Positions 26,271-35,052 of a DNA stretch of 64,000 bases are shown piece after piece; position 1 is the stretch's first letter, and each line of letters begins with the position of its first letter. This DNA comes from Desulfoferrobacter suflitae. GTDB taxonomy: Bacteria; Desulfobacterota; Syntrophobacteria; Syntrophobacterales; Syntrophobacteraceae. The notes under the pieces were generated by a model that searched no databases, was not told where the DNA came from, and saw nothing but the letters and a program-made list of their open reading frames with translations. The translations under genes were made by a program, and so were the position numbers. The stretch lies in contig NZ_JAIBKA010000014.1 of assembly GCF_022603395.1 (NCBI RefSeq), forward strand, positions 54,432-118,431, given 5' to 3'.

Positions 26271-27758
26271 TCACTGTTTTTCGGAGAGACCCACAAACAG
26301 GCTTCTGCTGTCCCTCCGGACCAACAACAGGAGCGCATCCTCATTGTTGTTCCCGGCAATGTTCCGGGTCACATCCTCAACCGTTGTGACAGGATGACGG
26401 TTGACCTCCAAGATGATGTCGCCCGGCCGTATTCCCCCTTTGTCAGCCGGACTGCCCGCTTGCACGGCGCTCACCATAACGCCCCCCTGGACTTGGAGGT
26501 CGAGCTGGCGAGCCATCTCCGGCGTAACATTCTGCAGCTGCAGACCCCATTTTCCCTGCTCGGGCTTTGCTGAGGATTCCACCGCGTCGTTGTCGGACGG
26601 CAGTTCGGCAACAGTGACTTTTATCTCCTTCTTTTCACCGTTTCTCAGAAGGGTCACCGTCGCCTCTTGACCGACAGGCGACTCTGCCACTATCGCGGGG
26701 AGGTCGTGACTGTCTTGAACCGGCCTGCCATTGTAAGCAAGGATGATGTCACCCCGTTGGACGCCCGCCTTCGATGCCGGTCCGTCCGGCATAACATCTG
26801 CGACCAGGGCGCCTTTATCATCTGGAAGTTTCATGGCGGCTGCAATTTCCGGGGTGACGGATTGAATGTTCACTCCCAGGTATCCCCTGGTCACCTTGCC
26901 GTCTTTCACGAGTTGCGGAATCAGCGGCTTGGCGGTGTTCACCGGAATGGCGAATCCAATGCCCTGGCCGTTGGGAATGATGGCGGTATTGATGCCGACG
27001 ACCTCACCATTCATGTTGAAGAGAGGTCCGCCGGAATTGCCCGGATTGATGGATGCATCGGTCTGAATGAAATCATCGTAGGGCCCGGCACCGATGATTC
27101 GCCCCTTGGCACTGACAATGCCCGAAGTTACCGTGTGAGTTAGCCCGAAGGGATTGCCTATGGCGATGACCCAGTCACCCACCTTCAACTGATCCGAATT
27201 GCCCAGCTGTGCAGCGGGCAAATGGTGCCGGACCGGAATCTTTAAAACCGCCAGGTCGGTCTTGGGGTCGCGGCCGACAATGTCCGCTTTCAACTCTTTC
27301 TGGTCCGCGAGTGTCACCGTGACCTCCTGCGCCCCTTCAACTACGTGGTTGTTGGTCAGAATAAATCCCTCCTCACTGATGATGACCCCCGATCCGGCAC
27401 CTTTCACTGGTTGTTGATTGGGCAACTGAAAATTGTCGTTAAAAAATCGTCTGAACATATCCCCAAAAGGCCCCTCGGGAATTTCACGTGGATTGAAAAC
27501 CGCCTTCTCCACTTTAGTGACTTTGACATTCACCACCGCAGGCGAAAGTCGTTCTGCCAGAGGCGCAAAGGATTCCTGCAGAACCGCCGGCCTCGTCGGC
27601 AGTGCAGGATTTTCCGATGTGTGAGCTGCTACGGAACGAGTCCAGTCCGTGCCGCAAGCCAGTATCAGCCCGGTGATCAGACCAATAACGGCAACTGTGG
27701 TGAAGAACCCCACTCGAAATCGTTCAACCTTGACGTATTGCTTGACATTCTTGAGCAT
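26271..27758 (-). CDS. degP: Periplasmic serine protease, Do/HtrA family
   Basis: A 495-residue envelope protease and chaperone. A hydrophobic N-terminal segment (residues 16-35) exports or anchors it. The trypsin-like domain has His138 (TNNHVVEG), Asp168 (KTDLAVLKI) and Ser242 (NPGNSGGPL). Two PDZ domains follow, near 290-380 and 395-485, so it is a DegP/DegQ-type protein rather than single-PDZ DegS. The gene lies 120 bases downstream of a histidine kinase/response regulator pair on the same strand, which suggests envelope-stress control. The symbol reflects the family; DegQ or MucD are equivalent calls. Confidence 0.93.
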   Translation of the reverse strand: MLKNVKQYVKVERFRVGFFTTVAVIGLITGLILACGTDWTRSVAAHTSENPALPTRPAVLQESFAPLAERLSPAVVNVKVTKVEKAVFNPREIPEGPFGDMFRRFFNDNFQLPNQQPVKGAGSGVIISEEGFILTNNHVVEGAQEVTVTLADQKELKADIVGRDPKTDLAVLKIPVRHHLPAAQLGNSDQLKVGDWVIAIGNPFGLTHTVTSGIVSAKGRIIGAGPYDDFIQTDASINPGNSGGPLFNMNGEVVGINTAIIPNGQGIGFAIPVNTAKPLIPQLVKDGKVTRGYLGVNIQSVTPEIAAAMKLPDDKGALVADVMPDGPASKAGVQRGDIILAYNGRPVQDSHDLPAIVAESPVGQEATVTLLRNGEKKEIKVTVAELPSDNDAVESSAKPEQGKWGLQLQNVTPEMARQLDLQVQGGVMVSAVQAGSPADKGGIRPGDIILEVNRHPVTTVEDVTRNIAGNNNEDALLLLVRRDSRSLFVGLSEKQ

Positions 27759-27878
27759 TGTTGTCCTTTCTTCATGTGCGTTCTTATGACCTGCATGCTT
27801 GTCGACAGTGTTGGCGTAACTATAGGAAGGAAAGATTAGAAGAAGATTAGAGGGAAATTAAAATTTTCTAATGGAAGT

Positions 27879-29291
27879 TTATTTGAGATGATTCTGCCCC
27901 GTGGGCAGAACAATGCGCAAGGTGCTTCCCTTTCCCGGCGCACTGTCAATTTCGATTCGACCTTGATGGGCCAGAGCGATGGAGCGCGCAATCGATAAAC
28001 CCAACCCGGCACCTTTTTCCGGCAACGCATCGAGGGTGCGATAAAACGGTTGAAAGACTTGTTCGTGTTCTTCTTCAGGAATTCCGCCGCCGGTATCAGA
28101 AACTTCCACAACCGCACAATCATTCGCCTGCCTCAATGAGACCGCAACCCGGCCGCCGTCACCCGTATACTTGACACCGTTTTCGATAACGTTGACCAGC
28201 AACTGTCTCAGGCGCTCCCGATCTCCCTGCACGCTCACACAATCCGGGCGATCCAGCAGCAGATCCACTGATTTTGATTCGGCCAAGACTCTAAGCCGCC
28301 AGTAAACCTCTTCAACCAGTGCAGCCAGGTCAATCTGCCGCCGATCAAATTTCAACACGCCGGCCTCCGCACGCGACAGCATCAACATGCCGTCGACCAG
28401 TTGAGAGAGCTTATCAATCTCTTCCAGCGAACTTCGTATGATCTGTTGATACTCATCGGGGCTCCTCGAGGAGCGAAGTGCGACCTCCAGTTCACCCCTG
28501 AGTATTGTCAACGGGGTCTGCAGTTCGTGCGATGCGCTGGCGCTGAACTGCCGCACCTGGCTGAAAGCCGCGTCCAATCGCGCGAGCATTTGATTGAAGG
28601 TCTTTGCCAGCCGGTCCAGTTCATCGCCGGCGTGGGTTTCCTCCACGCGCTCGGTGAGGTGCTCGGCACTGATCCGGCTGGCCGCTTTGGTCATACGATC
28701 CACCGGCTGCAATGCCCTCCTCACCAGAAACCACCCGCCTGCGGCGGCTACCAGCAGAACCGCGGGAAGCAGCACCGCCATCACGAGCAGATAGCGAATG
28801 AGAGTCTTTTGCAGGTTTTCCAGCGGCATTCCCACCTGGATGATGTTGGTCAGGCGCTTGCCCTGCATGACCGGCATGGTCAATAGTCGCACCGGATAGT
28901 GGTATGGGCCCTGAACAGATTCGAAGGTGGGCAGTCCGCGCGCCGCATTGTTGAGAGCATTGTTGCTGAGGGGCAGTGTTTCCGAAGCCTGATTGAACTG
29001 TGTAGAAGCCCTGTTTCCAAGAGGGCTGAGCATGCGAAAGTATCTGTGAACCGGTGAAAAACCAAAAAAGCGGCGAAAGATTTCATCGACCTCGCCCGCA
29101 AAGGACGCTCCCGGTTCTCTGGCCGCCCTTTCGGCCAGGACTCTGGCGACGCTGGTCAAGGTGTTGTCCATCTCCTGGTTGAGGCTGTAGGAGAGCAGCT
29201 GATAGGCGGCGCCCCCGAGGATGACGAAGGCGACGGTGAGCAGCCCGACATACCAGGCTGTGAGGCGATTTCTAATGGTTTTAAAAAGCAA
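27879..29291 (-). CDS. Sensor histidine kinase (HAMP, HisKA, HATPase)
   Basis: A 470-residue membrane kinase. One membrane helix lies near residues 12-34, a periplasmic sensor of about 130 residues follows, then a second helix near 165-190. HAMP covers about 190-240, and the phosphoaccepting His is in SASHELQTPLTILRGELE. The ATPase has an N-box (NVIENGVKYT), DTGGGIP and GAGLGLSIARSI. It is of the CusS/heavy-metal-sensor type in layout. It starts three bases after the response regulator and precedes the HtrA gene. The signal is unknown; its protease neighbour suggests envelope damage. Confidence 0.92.
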   Translation of the reverse strand: MLFKTIRNRLTAWYVGLLTVAFVILGGAAYQLLSYSLNQEMDNTLTSVARVLAERAAREPGASFAGEVDEIFRRFFGFSPVHRYFRMLSPLGNRASTQFNQASETLPLSNNALNNAARGLPTFESVQGPYHYPVRLLTMPVMQGKRLTNIIQVGMPLENLQKTLIRYLLVMAVLLPAVLLVAAAGGWFLVRRALQPVDRMTKAASRISAEHLTERVEETHAGDELDRLAKTFNQMLARLDAAFSQVRQFSASASHELQTPLTILRGELEVALRSSRSPDEYQQIIRSSLEEIDKLSQLVDGMLMLSRAEAGVLKFDRRQIDLAALVEEVYWRLRVLAESKSVDLLLDRPDCVSVQGDRERLRQLLVNVIENGVKYTGDGGRVAVSLRQANDCAVVEVSDTGGGIPEEEHEQVFQPFYRTLDALPEKGAGLGLSIARSIALAHQGRIEIDSAPGKGSTLRIVLPTGQNHLK

Positions 29292-29294
29292 GCT

Positions 29295-29966
29295 CTACTC
29301 CGCCTTCAACACGTAGCCGACGCCGCGCACCGTGTGAATCAGTTTCGGTCGCGCGCCGGCATCAATTTTCTTGCGCAGGTAGTTCACATAGACGTCGATA
29401 ACGTTCGTCATCGAGTCGAAATCATAGTCCCACACGTGTTCGGCGATCATGGTCCTGGTCAGGACGCGACCGGGGTTGCGCATGAAGTAATGGAGCAGGC
29501 CGAACTCTTTGGCGGTCAGTTCAATCTGCCGATCACCCCGCTGCACCACTCGCTGCACGGGATCGACCGTTAAGTCTGCAATTCTGAGGAGCGCCTCCTT
29601 GTTTTCGCTCTGCCGTCTGAGGAGCGCTCTGGTTCTGGCAAGAAGTTCCTGAAAGGCAAACGGTTTGGTCAAGTAATCATCAGCTCCCGAATCCAGACCC
29701 AGGACTTTGTCCTCGATGGTCGCCCTCACGGTCAACAGCAACACCGGCGTGGTTACCCTCTGGCGGCGCATCTCCTGCAACACCTGCAGTCCGTTTCTCC
29801 GGGGAAGATGAATGTCGAGCAGCACCAGATCGTGCACCCCGTCCAGAGCCATATGCAGCCCCATTTCTCCGTCGAATGCCACATCCACCGCGTAGCCCTC
29901 TTCTTCCAATCCCTTTTTCACGAAGTTGGCCACCTTTTTTTCGTCTTCCACAACAAGTATTCGCAT
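29295..29966 (-). CDS. OmpR-family response regulator
   Basis: A 223-residue transcription factor. The receiver has the acidic pair in VVEDE, phosphoacceptor Asp51 (LVLLDIHLP), Thr81 and Lys103 (DYLTKPF). The winged-helix output domain spans about 125-223, with ELTAKEFGLLHYFMRNPGRVLTR and a VIDVYVNYLRKKID recognition helix. The ATG at 29966 gives the standard MRILVVED start. It is the first gene of the regulator-kinase pair and the likely controller of the downstream HtrA gene, inferred from position alone. Confidence 0.94.
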   Translation of the reverse strand: MRILVVEDEKKVANFVKKGLEEEGYAVDVAFDGEMGLHMALDGVHDLVLLDIHLPRRNGLQVLQEMRRQRVTTPVLLLTVRATIEDKVLGLDSGADDYLTKPFAFQELLARTRALLRRQSENKEALLRIADLTVDPVQRVVQRGDRQIELTAKEFGLLHYFMRNPGRVLTRTMIAEHVWDYDFDSMTNVIDVYVNYLRKKIDAGARPKLIHTVRGVGYVLKAE

Positions 29967-30339
29967 CACAACCATATCCAGTCCAGGAGGCTGGACTGCA
30001 GCAACGAGGTGAGCTCGATTGTCCGACCTGCTCCGTCAGGCGCTGGGGGCTATTCCTCCATACCGCAAGTGATTCCCCTGATTGTGGCGTCTCCAACAAC
30101 CCTTTGCGCTGTTGCCGAGCACGTTCACGAGCGGCGTTCTTGCTCACGGCGAGATGCAATGTGACCCATCCATTTCACCATCCACCATTTTCCGTGTATG
30201 ATTCGTGGGGATAACCTTGCGGTCCGCGCAACCAAAAACCATTATACTGAATAGAGCGGACAAGGCAAATCGGTTGATGCTCGCCGATTGAGGGCAAACC
30301 ACGCCGGACGGTTTCACCGTCGCACAAATGAGGCACAGT
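29967..30339. other. Divergent intergenic region
   Basis: About 370 bases without a convincing gene. TATACT at 30243-30248 may be a -10 box for the reductase gene, but its nearest -35 candidate (TTGCGG, 30217-30222) is 20 bases away. Nothing else stands out. Confidence 0.5.
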
Positions 30340-30870
30340 ATGAAGGTGACCCTGGTAATGGCCCTGACTCTGGATGGAAAGATCGGGAAAACCCCGGATC
30401 ATTTCCCCGACTGGACGGGCAAAGAAGATAAGAAATTTTTCGCTGCGCTCAGCAGAAAGGCGGGAGTGGTCATCATGGGCTCGAAGACGTTCGATACCTT
30501 TGGGACTCCGTTGCCGGGCCGCGTCAATGTCGTCATGACCCGTGACTCCAGCAGAGTGTCACGAGACAGCAACCTGTGGTTCACCCAGGAAGGGCCGGAA
30601 GAAATTCTCAGAACCCTGGAGCAACAAGGCTATTCAGAAGTTGTTCTGGCGGGTGGATCCCTGGTCAATACACTCTTTGCCAGAGAAGGTTTCATCGACG
30701 AGATCATTGTCACCATTTCCCCTGTTATTTTCGGCCGGGGCGTTTCGTTGTTCTCCGACGACGTCTCACTGATTCTGAAATTACAGGCAATGGAAAGGAT
30801 CGGTGAAGATCTGGTGTGCTTAAAATACACTGTAATCAAGGAAGCAAACAGATGGAGATCACCGTTATGA
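30340..30870 (+). CDS. RibD C-terminal / dihydrofolate reductase-like protein
   Basis: A 176-residue NAD(P)H-dependent reductase of the DHFR superfamily. The N-terminal MALTLDGKIGK block corresponds to the substrate site, VVIMGSKTFDTFGTPLPGR carries the dinucleotide-binding turn, and VVLAGGSLVNTLF provides the Gly-Gly motif. IDEIIVTISPVIFGRGVSLF matches the C-terminal block shared by DHFR and the RibD reductase domain. The deaminase half of RibD is absent. The substrate could be a pterin or a riboflavin intermediate. It precedes the DUF166 selenoprotein gene by 84 bases on the same strand. Confidence 0.82.
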   Translation: MKVTLVMALTLDGKIGKTPDHFPDWTGKEDKKFFAALSRKAGVVIMGSKTFDTFGTPLPGRVNVVMTRDSSRVSRDSNLWFTQEGPEEILRTLEQQGYSEVVLAGGSLVNTLFAREGFIDEIIVTISPVIFGRGVSLFSDDVSLILKLQAMERIGEDLVCLKYTVIKEANRWRSPL

Positions 30871-30954
30871 TGTCCGTGGACCCATTTGCTGCGGCGGGAA
30901 TCAGATCACATCGAGGAACAATCGGTACCATTGCTGACAGATGAAGGACTATTG

Positions 30955-31650
30955 ATGCTTAAGTGTGGAAGAATTGAAGAAGTTGCCGGTTCGGACAACC
31001 ATCTGACGGAAACTGTTCGTCAAAAGATCATTGTTTTTCAACAAAACGGCAGCGGAGAAAAAAAGATTCAAGGATTGACAAGGTACGGTGTCGGGCTGTT
31101 TGACTTGCACGTTATGTCCATCGACGCTCCTTTGCCCGCCGTCCTTGATGAGACGGAAGAATATCTCCCGACCAGCCTTGAGGCTGATCTGGTGCTCGAT
31201 TTCCTCGTGCACCCGGATTTGTCGCATGATCTGGCAAGGCTGTGCGAGGCTTTGAACATTCCAATTGTTGCTTCGGGGAAGAAGCATCGTGTCAAATGGG
31301 CGGTTACGCCCCCCACCTGATGCGGCCTCTCCAGGCAGGTCTGCCTGGGAATCTACGGTGAAAAATTCGGCGCACCGGAGTATGCCGTACACATCGCAGA
31401 CGGCAAAATCGCCCGCGTTAAAGTATTGCGAGGAGCCCCCTGCGGCGCCAGTTGGGAAGCCGCAGCAAGAATCATCGGATGGCCCGTAGATGAGGCGGCG
31501 ACGCGTATCGGTTTGGAAACCCAATATTTTTGCTCGGCGGATCCGGCCGGCTGGGACCCGCTGTACGGCAAGAGCCCGGTCCATTTCGCCGGAGAGGTTC
31601 ACAAAACCGCTTTGCTGCGCGCCATGGCCGAATTTGGTCAAGCTTGTTAA
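30955..31650 (+). CDS. dfsP: DUF166-family selenoprotein (Sec122), read through an in-frame UGA
   Basis: A standard caller would stop at the UGA at 31318-31320. The same frame stays open to a TAA at 31648-31650, and both halves belong to one DUF166 protein. The first half has the family's HPDLSHDL region, the second FGAPEYAV, RGAPCGASWEAA and a Cys-rich end. The UGA falls where relatives, as I recall them, have the first Cys of a Pro-x-Cys-Cys motif, giving PPT-Sec-Cys-Gly-Leu. A SECIS hairpin starts ten bases later. The ATG at 30955 follows GAAGGA; a TTG at 30886 is an alternative. I believe Sec-containing members carry the name DfsP, from memory only. Function is unknown; a thiol/selenol redox role is inferred. 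Confidence 0.85.
31331..31348 (+). promoter_or_regulatory. Bacterial SECIS element
   Basis: A perfect seven-pair stem, CCAGGCA with TGCCTGG, capped by the tetraloop GGTC (31338-31341). The loop lies 17 bases after the UGA. The apical sequence GCAGGTCTGC is, to my knowledge, the same as in the E. coli fdhF SECIS, where SelB reads the loop G and U. It should direct Sec insertion at codon 122. Confidence 0.88.
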
Positions 31651-31686
31651 CGGCAAAGGCCAGCATTTCAACCGCAAATGAACCCA

Positions 31687-31723
31687 GATGAACGCAGATT
31701 GGATAAGGCTATCTGTGCTCATC
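31687..31723. repeat. Imperfect palindrome between convergent genes
   Basis: Two 13-base arms (31687-31699 and 31711-31723) pair at 12 positions if a G-U is allowed, around an 11-base loop. It spans the convergent ends of the selenoprotein and lipoprotein hydrolase genes. The GAACGCAGAT-type core resembles a dispersed palindromic repeat and may also terminate transcription in both directions. Confidence 0.45.
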
Positions 31724-33668
31724 GGCTTCGCTCGGACAAGCGCCCGCGCTTTCCTTGCAGTTGTTCCAAGAGAATGCGTCGCACTTCTGCAATGGTGTGG
31801 GGATGCCCCTGGCAGGAATGGGCCGAACGAACCACGTGCTCTGATTCGACATCTGCCAGATGGGCGCTCTGATAGGCCACAACGCCGTCATGGCCATGGT
31901 CCACCGGCATTCCTTCTTTGACGGCAATGATGGAGTGAGCCGAAACGCCTGGAGCGATGGGCAGTTCCGCCAGGATTTTGAGGAAGGCATTGCCCGGGGT
32001 CATATCGCCCACGCTGGTGGGTATTCTGCCGGTTGAGATAAACGCCAGGCTATGCTGCTGCAGAAGGTCCGCCAGGCCCAACAAAATGTTGGTGGGTAGC
32101 TTGATGAACCGCGTAATCCATTGACTCGGACGCCATCCCGCGATGAAGCTTCCCCGGTGGGGAGTTGCAATAAAAATCACACTACGAACGAAGGGAAGAG
32201 GTTTTACGAAAAGGCTCTTACGCAGCAGGGTGCGCGTGCTCTCCCGAAGATCGAGCTCATCCATAGGCTTTTTGCTGATAAGATTCCAGAGCTTGTCGCC
32301 GCTGTCGACGACCGTCATTTTGGTCAGCAGCCCCCCCTGGCTGTGGCCCATGACGACCATTCGGTGCAGGGCGGGATCTTCGCCCCGCGGATCGAATTCT
32401 TTGACCGCCTGCGTGAGTGACTCCCGCAGTAAGGAGGCCGAGTAGGCGATCGGGTTTCCCGTATCGTAGCCGAAAAACCAGAACTGAAAGTGTTGCTGAA
32501 TGATCGGGTCGTTTTGCAGTTCATTGACCATTTCAGCCCAGCGGCCGGGACTGGAAGCCGTACCGTGTACCATCACCACCGGTATCAATCCTCGTTGGTG
32601 AGGTCGCAGTGCGCGCAGCTGGGAGCTCCCCTTCATGTTCAGTATGCTTCTGAAGAACCCCACCAACTCCATCTGCCATACCGGAGATTCGGCCAACATC
32701 GCTGCCAGAGAGGCAGTCGATTCCACCTCCAAAGGCACTTTACGGCTGCCGATGTCAACCGACTTGGGAACGGATACATCGTAAATCTCAAGAATCCCGT
32801 GCAACTTTTTCCCGGTGATTTGCTTTCTCGGCTCGGGGATACGCAACAGGGCCGTGATCGGCACCTGCACATCATCTGCAATGAGCTCCGACGCGCCGGC
32901 CTGCCTGCTGAAAGACGCCGCTCTGGCCGATAGAGGCGCTCCAATTCCCGACCAGCGATAACGATTCGTCAACCCGCGCACCTGAAGCTCGGCAACCGGT
33001 TGAAAATACACCAGGACCCTGTTGTTCCAGAAAAGACTTGATGAATCAAATTTGATTTCAATACAGCCGAAGGGAAGGTAGAAGCTGCCCCCTCGAAGAG
33101 CCACCGTCGATCCCGTATCGGTCTTGAAAGCCGAGGTGATGCTCCTGTTATAAATGTCGCAGGCCAGGCGAAAACGGGGATCGTAGGGACTGGGTTCTTC
33201 CTCCTGGTTTTCCGGGAAAAGGAATGCATACGCATAGATGGCTGAAGCGAGGTAGAATTCCCTGTTGGCGGAACTTTCCGCATGCAGAAAGCAGGTCTCT
33301 ACAAGGGCTGAAAGATCATCTGCATTGCCGCCCGCGACATATAGGGCATGAAGCTGCGCGATAGCTTCACCCGGGTCCTGCTTGAACAGCGTGGTGAGAC
33401 TTCTCCGATTGAGGACAACCCGGGTTTGCTCACTGAGCTCACCCGAGGATAGCACATTGCCGGTCAGCTCCCGATGAACGGTTTGCGGATCCACCTGTTT
33501 GACGCCTACCGGTGTTGCGCATCCCGGGAGAATCAAAAACGCGAGGACCAGCCACCCGTAAAAGAGACTCCATGCAGCCCACCTCGACGATCGAGCCGGG
33601 AGTTCCGAGAGCTCATTCTCGTCATCGAAGATGCTGCCCAATGTTGCCGTGATCTGTGCTGTGCTCAT
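31719..33668 (-). CDS. Large lipoprotein alpha/beta hydrolase (lipase/esterase-like)
   Basis: A 649-residue envelope protein. A hydrophobic segment ending in LILPGC (near residue 50) is a probable lipobox, though about 28 residues precede it, so a later start is possible. The first 330 residues form a domain I do not recognise. From about 360 an alpha/beta hydrolase domain begins (PVVMVHGTASSPGRWAEM), with the nucleophile elbow GHSQGG and a C-terminal His in SAHSCQGHPHTI. The oxyanion HGTA and the final His support activity. It may act on lipids or wall-linked esters at the outer membrane. It is transcribed alone. Confidence 0.8.
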   Translation of the reverse strand: MSTAQITATLGSIFDDENELSELPARSSRWAAWSLFYGWLVLAFLILPGCATPVGVKQVDPQTVHRELTGNVLSSGELSEQTRVVLNRRSLTTLFKQDPGEAIAQLHALYVAGGNADDLSALVETCFLHAESSANREFYLASAIYAYAFLFPENQEEEPSPYDPRFRLACDIYNRSITSAFKTDTGSTVALRGGSFYLPFGCIEIKFDSSSLFWNNRVLVYFQPVAELQVRGLTNRYRWSGIGAPLSARAASFSRQAGASELIADDVQVPITALLRIPEPRKQITGKKLHGILEIYDVSVPKSVDIGSRKVPLEVESTASLAAMLAESPVWQMELVGFFRSILNMKGSSQLRALRPHQRGLIPVVMVHGTASSPGRWAEMVNELQNDPIIQQHFQFWFFGYDTGNPIAYSASLLRESLTQAVKEFDPRGEDPALHRMVVMGHSQGGLLTKMTVVDSGDKLWNLISKKPMDELDLRESTRTLLRKSLFVKPLPFVRSVIFIATPHRGSFIAGWRPSQWITRFIKLPTNILLGLADLLQQHSLAFISTGRIPTSVGDMTPGNAFLKILAELPIAPGVSAHSIIAVKEGMPVDHGHDGVVAYQSAHLADVESEHVVRSAHSCQGHPHTIAEVRRILLEQLQGKRGRLSERSR

Positions 33669-33978
33669 ATCCTCAATCCACCCAATGAAACATTTGCGAA
33701 TAGAGCCTGGGAGGCGCTTTGGCGCCAGCAAAGCTGTCGATTAAACTTGCAACACCGCATAGCCACAGTGTATAGTCCGATCATCGCCTAAAGGCGAGGG
33801 ATTTCCACCCCTCTCACACAGCGCCGTTAATCCTGGCTCCAGCGGACCGCGTGAAGTGGTTATCTCCTTCAGATTTTTGCAGCCGGGCACGCAGCGCGGC
33901 CGGCAACCATGCAGCGCAGTAGGGCGCCATGGTGTTGAGAGCTGACAAGCATCGGGCGAAAGGACGGAGAAGACAGAA

Positions 33979-34584
33979 ATGCGCAATCGGAATCCATCAC
34001 TTGCAAGAATGCTGCTGGCAGGGACTGTTTTGTTGTCAAGCATGTGCTTCTGCTTCATGGTCTGTCCCCCTCAAACGACTGCTGACGACGATAGCCACAA
34101 AGGCAGACCGGTTGACTGGAATACGCTTTTCGGCTCTGAGCATGGCAAAATGAAAGGTGACAAGGGAAACGAATTCACAGGGGAGTCTGCCGCCTGGACA
34201 TTTGCCGCCGCGAACCTTCCGGTTCTGCTCAGCCTGCTGATAAAAGCCCTCACCCACAACAACGCCGTGTCGGTAAACCTGCAGGAGCGGCTCAAGAGAC
34301 TCAACCGAGCTCAAAAAAAGTACCTGATGCCCTTCCATTACATTCTCAACCCTTTGGCGCTGCTTCTGGCCTGCATCCATTTCAGCCTGTCCCGCTGCAG
34401 ATCCAGCTCTCTACCGGAATGGGGCTTGGTGATTATGGCCGCACTGGCTCTCATCGGAGTCCTGATGAAATTCAAAATGAGTCCCAAAAGGATACGAAAA
34501 ACTGTTTACCAAATCCATACGAACCCTCTGCCCTTCGGCCTGCTCGTCATCATGTTGCTGGTTGGGCACAGCATCGTAGATTGA
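33979..34584 (+). CDS. Small exported/membrane protein with paired histidines
   Basis: A 201-residue protein without a family I recognise. A signal-like helix comes first, then a polar region (residues 33-65) and an amphipathic segment. Three membrane helices follow near 115-133, 145-162 and 178-198. Helix one begins and ends with His (HYILNPLALLLACIH), as does the last (HTNPLPFGLLVIMLLVGH). Paired His in two membrane helices is how diheme b-type cytochromes hold hemes, so a ferric-reductase or cytochrome-b-like role is possible but unproven. No good ribosome site is obvious. It is divergent from the hydrolase gene. Confidence 0.62.
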   Translation: MRNRNPSLARMLLAGTVLLSSMCFCFMVCPPQTTADDDSHKGRPVDWNTLFGSEHGKMKGDKGNEFTGESAAWTFAAANLPVLLSLLIKALTHNNAVSVNLQERLKRLNRAQKKYLMPFHYILNPLALLLACIHFSLSRCRSSSLPEWGLVIMAALALIGVLMKFKMSPKRIRKTVYQIHTNPLPFGLLVIMLLVGHSIVD

Positions 34585-35052
34585 AGCGGGATCGCTCATA
34601 TCGAGACCCCGAGCACTTCCTCACTTTGTGAAATTTATTTTCTTGACTCACCAATACACATTGTTTTTTGCTAGAGATACCGGCATCGAGAAGGACGGCA
34701 CCGATTACCATCGGTTGCCTGAAGTCTCGCGGATCACTTCTTGGTGATCATCCACAATACATCTTGTTCTGGCCTGATCCAACGGTTTTGCATCCCTGTT
34801 GAACCAGAATTTTGATTGAAAATGAACTCGGCATGTCCAGCACAAACATCTCCATCCTGTTCGGCGGAGCCCGTTGTTGACTTCATTGGTTCACCCGTAA
34901 CCAGGCGGGTTTGCTGCGCGCGCGAGGATATTGCGTTTTTTCAGGTCGAAGCTCGTTCGATCCGGCCCGTTCGCCCGGGTCGGTTGGGCAACAGCCGATT
35001 ATTCCCACGGAAAATGGATCAGCTTTGGGCAACCAATTAAAGGATTGTTAAC
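34585..35052. other. Leader/intergenic region before the giant oxidoreductase genes
   Basis: About 470 bases with no convincing gene. Two adjacent small hairpins stand out: CCGAT/ATCGG at 34711-34724 and GATCAC/GTGATC at 34732-34749. A TTGACT at 34643-34648 may be a -35 box but has no good -10 at 17 bases. An mRNA leader with structure is possible. Confidence 0.5.

Noticed and set aside
30886..31320. DUF166 gene as a truncated pseudogene ending at the UGA
   Set aside because: The downstream frame encodes the rest of the same protein and a canonical SECIS follows the UGA, so recoding explains the sequence better than decay.
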